NCBI GenBank assembly: GCA_963977495.1
Contig: CAXBOT010000005.1
Span: forward strand, 1-64,000
DNA from: UBA1672 sp963977495
GTDB taxonomy: Bacteria; Pseudomonadota; Alphaproteobacteria; Micavibrionales; Micavibrionaceae
Reading direction: 5' to 3'
DNA length: 64,000 nt
The notes below the pieces were generated by a model that worked only from the letters and a program-made list of their open reading frames with translations, had not been told where the DNA came from and did no database searches. How positions within the stretch are numbered: the stretch's first letter is position 1; each line of letters begins with the position of its first letter. The position numbers and the translations under genes are program-made. Shown here in pieces: positions 62,031 through 64,000 of the stretch.

Positions 62031-63806
62031 ATGGGAAAACACTATACTAAAGGTTATATAGAAAATGTCACCGGCATGACTTTTGAAGAGTTCGTGAAGC
62101 TCATACAATTGCATGCAGGCGAACAAAGCATTGATATGAGCCTTATCAATAACGGTCTGGTGTCAGACGATGCCATTCACTGGGCGCTCAATCAAGACAC
62201 GCTTTCCGATGCGCAAAACCAAGATTTACTCGCTCTGGTCGCTACAGAACTCGAAGAAGAGCAAGAGCCCGCAGCAGGTGAAGACGATGTTACAGCGCCA
62301 AAAGCGCAAGATGATGGTGTTCTCGATGTTCTTAACAACACCCATGAAGATAACAGCACCGCGCCGATACAACAAACAGCGACGATGCAAGACGCGCCTG
62401 CAAATAATGTACATCATAATAGTAACACCCCTAATTTAGACTTAGGGCGCGCCGGTTTTGAAAATACAATGGTGGACAGCCACACCCTCAAAGAGAATTT
62501 CAGCACCACCCTAACATCCAACGCCTTAGACGCGACAAACATCACCTATAATGCGCATTCTTTCACTGCGCCAAAAATCAGCCATATCATCACAGCGCCC
62601 GATGTCATCGAAGACATAAACACTGCACCAAACGCGCGCTATGATATTTTCTTTGGTCGGACCAACACAGATATTTCCGGCAACCTGATAACAGATAACG
62701 GATATGGCGCAGATTCGGACAGTGACAGCGCAATCTTGTCCGCCGTTGCCGGTACATTTGCAACAGATAATGGCGGCACATTAACCCTCGCCGATAATGG
62801 TGATTTCACTTATAGCCCTAGCGCGGGCGCTTCGGGTGTTGATACATTCACATATAGTATTCAAGATGGACAAGGCGCAATCGACACCGCGGAAACAACC
62901 TTTGTACTCAGTGCGCGTGACACATTGACTACTATTGATTTTTCTACCGCGACCGTAACAGGATATGGCGGAAGCCAAAATAGCAGCAATTTGCACACCA
63001 TCCAAGATGGCGGCGATACCATCAACATTCAAAATAACACATGGAAAGACGTGTCCCTATCCCACACAATCACGGCGGACACGGTTTTATCATTTGACTT
63101 TATGTCGACCGCGCGCGGTGAAATTCACGCTATCGGCTTTGATACAAATGAATCCATCGCCCCTGCGCTCTCCTTCAAGCTTTATGGCACGCAAAACTGG
63201 GGTATTACAGATTTCAATAACTATGCCGGACATGAAGGACAATGGGTGCATTACGAAATCAATGTTGGTGATTATTACACAGGCAATTACAACAAGATCT
63301 TTTTCGTTAATGACGATGACGCTAACCTGCATTCCAACAGTATTTTCAGCAATATCTCCATTTTTGAACAAGGCACAGCGGCCTCTGAAACAGTGACGGG
63401 CACTTCCGCATCACAATCACTCTACGGCAATGGCGGCGATGATGTGATTTATGGCCTTGATGGCGATGACGTCTTGTATGGCGGCTCGGGTATAGACTTT
63501 CTCTATGGCGGAAACGGCGCAGACACCTTTGTTTTCGATGATATAACTGATATCGATCACGTTCAGGATTTCAGCATTGCCGAAGGTGATGCGCTGGATA
63601 TTTCCAGTCTCTTAAGCGGTTATGATCCTTTAACAGATGCGATCAATGACTTCGTGCACATCACAAGTGACGGTCAGGACACATTCCTCGCGGTGGATAG
63701 CAATGGCGGCGGTGATAGCTTCGTTGACGTGGCAATCCTACACGGAATCACAGGGCTGGATAGTGTTGATGATTTACAAACCGCGGGTAATCTAGTCGCT
63801 GTTTAA
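62031..63806 (+). CDS. RTX-type secreted calcium-binding protein (type I secretion)
   Basis: This 591-residue acidic protein has no signal peptide. An unusual helical N-terminus of about 80 residues (FEEFVKLIQLHAGEQSIDMS) leads to a disordered linker at about 80-215. A bacterial Ig-like/cadherin domain (GTLTLADNGDFTYSPSAGAS) spans about 225-300. A beta-sandwich module that resembles a carbohydrate-binding domain (IHAIGFDTNESIAPALSFKL) spans about 305-450. About four RTX nonapeptides (GNGGDDVIYGLDGDDVLYGG) follow, then a T1SS C-terminal domain (FDDITDIDHVQDFSIAEGDA). Its cargo role is by analogy; no ABC/MFP transporter is near. AAGAG lies before the ATG. Confidence 0.82.
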   Translation: MGKHYTKGYIENVTGMTFEEFVKLIQLHAGEQSIDMSLINNGLVSDDAIHWALNQDTLSDAQNQDLLALVATELEEEQEPAAGEDDVTAPKAQDDGVLDVLNNTHEDNSTAPIQQTATMQDAPANNVHHNSNTPNLDLGRAGFENTMVDSHTLKENFSTTLTSNALDATNITYNAHSFTAPKISHIITAPDVIEDINTAPNARYDIFFGRTNTDISGNLITDNGYGADSDSDSAILSAVAGTFATDNGGTLTLADNGDFTYSPSAGASGVDTFTYSIQDGQGAIDTAETTFVLSARDTLTTIDFSTATVTGYGGSQNSSNLHTIQDGGDTINIQNNTWKDVSLSHTITADTVLSFDFMSTARGEIHAIGFDTNESIAPALSFKLYGTQNWGITDFNNYAGHEGQWVHYEINVGDYYTGNYNKIFFVNDDDANLHSNSIFSNISIFEQGTAASETVTGTSASQSLYGNGGDDVIYGLDGDDVLYGGSGIDFLYGGNGADTFVFDDITDIDHVQDFSIAEGDALDISSLLSGYDPLTDAINDFVHITSDGQDTFLAVDSNGGGDSFVDVAILHGITGLDSVDDLQTAGNLVAV

Positions 63807-64000
63807 GTGACCTGAGGCGCTTCGACCTCTTCACCAATTTGCTCCATTAAGGCTTCGCGTAACGCGCTTTGCATCACAGGGGAAATCTGCATGCCCTCAC
63901 GCGTATGAACCTGAAACACGTTTACTGCGCGGTGGCCTTGGGTTGTGATGGAGGCATGCTCTAACCCGACCTCCATATCATTAAAAACCGAAGTCAAAGC
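63803..64000 (-). CDS. 3' end of a glnD-like gene (ACT domain), cut by the window
   Basis: The last 66 residues on the minus strand read LTSVFNDMEVGLEHASITTQ, then GHRAVNVFQVHTREGMQI and SPVMQSALREALMEQIGEEV. This matches the C-terminal ACT domain of PII uridylyltransferase GlnD. The frame is open across the window edge, so the apparent start is internal. Its stop overlaps the RTX stop by 4 bases. GlnD would control PII and thereby nitrogen metabolism, including the amt here. A different ACT-domain protein is not excluded. Confidence 0.6.
   Translation of the reverse strand, partial: ALTSVFNDMEVGLEHASITTQGHRAVNVFQVHTREGMQISPVMQSALREALMEQIGEEVEAPQVT

Noticed and set aside
1..64000. tRNA, rRNA and insertion sequences
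   Set aside because: No tRNA-like cloverleaf motif, no rRNA stretch and no transposase frame was recognised; a tRNAscan or ISfinder run would settle this.

Overview
The window reads as one contiguous piece of an alphaproteobacterial chromosome of moderate GC content. The best lineage markers are the NDUFA12-type complex I accessory subunit, the block NDUFA12 / mlaD / DUF2155 / aat / accC / accB / aroQ / DsbA, the clpS and clpA pair, and the run mltG-fabF-acpP. No rRNA, tRNA, phage, insertion sequence or CRISPR array was recognised. The genus cannot be named from sequence alone; a Micavibrio-like or Rhodospirillales-like organism would fit, but that is a guess.

Layout. Bases 1-9095 are an accessory surface region. 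A giant two-partner-secretion exoprotein runs off the left edge and is not closed here. It is divergent from its TpsB transporter. A sulfotransferase, two GT4 glycosyltransferases and a small membrane protein of the Pycsar-effector type follow. Bases 9.3-13.5 kb hold clpS, an ammonium transporter and clpA. Bases 13.5-24 kb are mostly conserved housekeeping: RidA, NDUFA12, MlaD, DUF2155, Aat, a flavin reductase, AccC/AccB, AroQ, two DsbA-like proteins, an M48 protease and RlmE. Bases 24.7-36 kb hold guaB, an acidic secreted peptide, a TauE exporter, an RsmB-type methyltransferase, a HAD hydrolase, metE, metF, a double-deaminase protein and guaA. Bases 36-45 kb mix small genes: a RelE/ParD-like toxin-antitoxin pair with phased operator repeats, YaaA, a RlaP-like nucleotidyltransferase, a sirtuin, an EamA transporter, a lipoprotein, a histidine-rich protein and a SulP transporter. 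Bases 45-57 kb hold an O-acyltransferase, pdxS and pdxT split by a CHAP lipoprotein, an SPFH protein, thrC, an M16 peptidase, YqgE, and a GT4/asparagine-synthase pair. Bases 57.3-59 kb carry a three-gene cassette of unknown function. Bases 59-64 kb hold mltG, fabF, acpP, an RTX-type secreted protein and the 3' end of a glnD-like gene.

How the genes work together. ClpS, ClpA and Aat form the core of the leucine/phenylalanine N-degron pathway. AccB/AccC, AcpP and FabF feed fatty-acid synthesis. GuaB and GuaA make GMP from IMP. MetF supplies methyl-tetrahydrofolate to MetE. PdxS and PdxT make pyridoxal phosphate. Sulfotransferase, glycosyltransferases, the AsnB-like enzyme and the OafA-like acyltransferase point to decorated surface polysaccharide, and the TPS and RTX proteins to an elaborate secreted surface.

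Most novel-looking parts: the TpsA protein with at least 14 indel-free 23-residue beta-helix coils, the orphan Pycsar-effector-like gene next to a glycosyltransferase, the cassette at 57.3-59 kb whose outer genes look like diverged paralogues, and the toxin-antitoxin promoter with three repeats spaced exactly 10 bp apart. Several gene starts were moved from the longest frame to internal codons because of ribosome-binding sites or family alignment; each case is stated in its entry.
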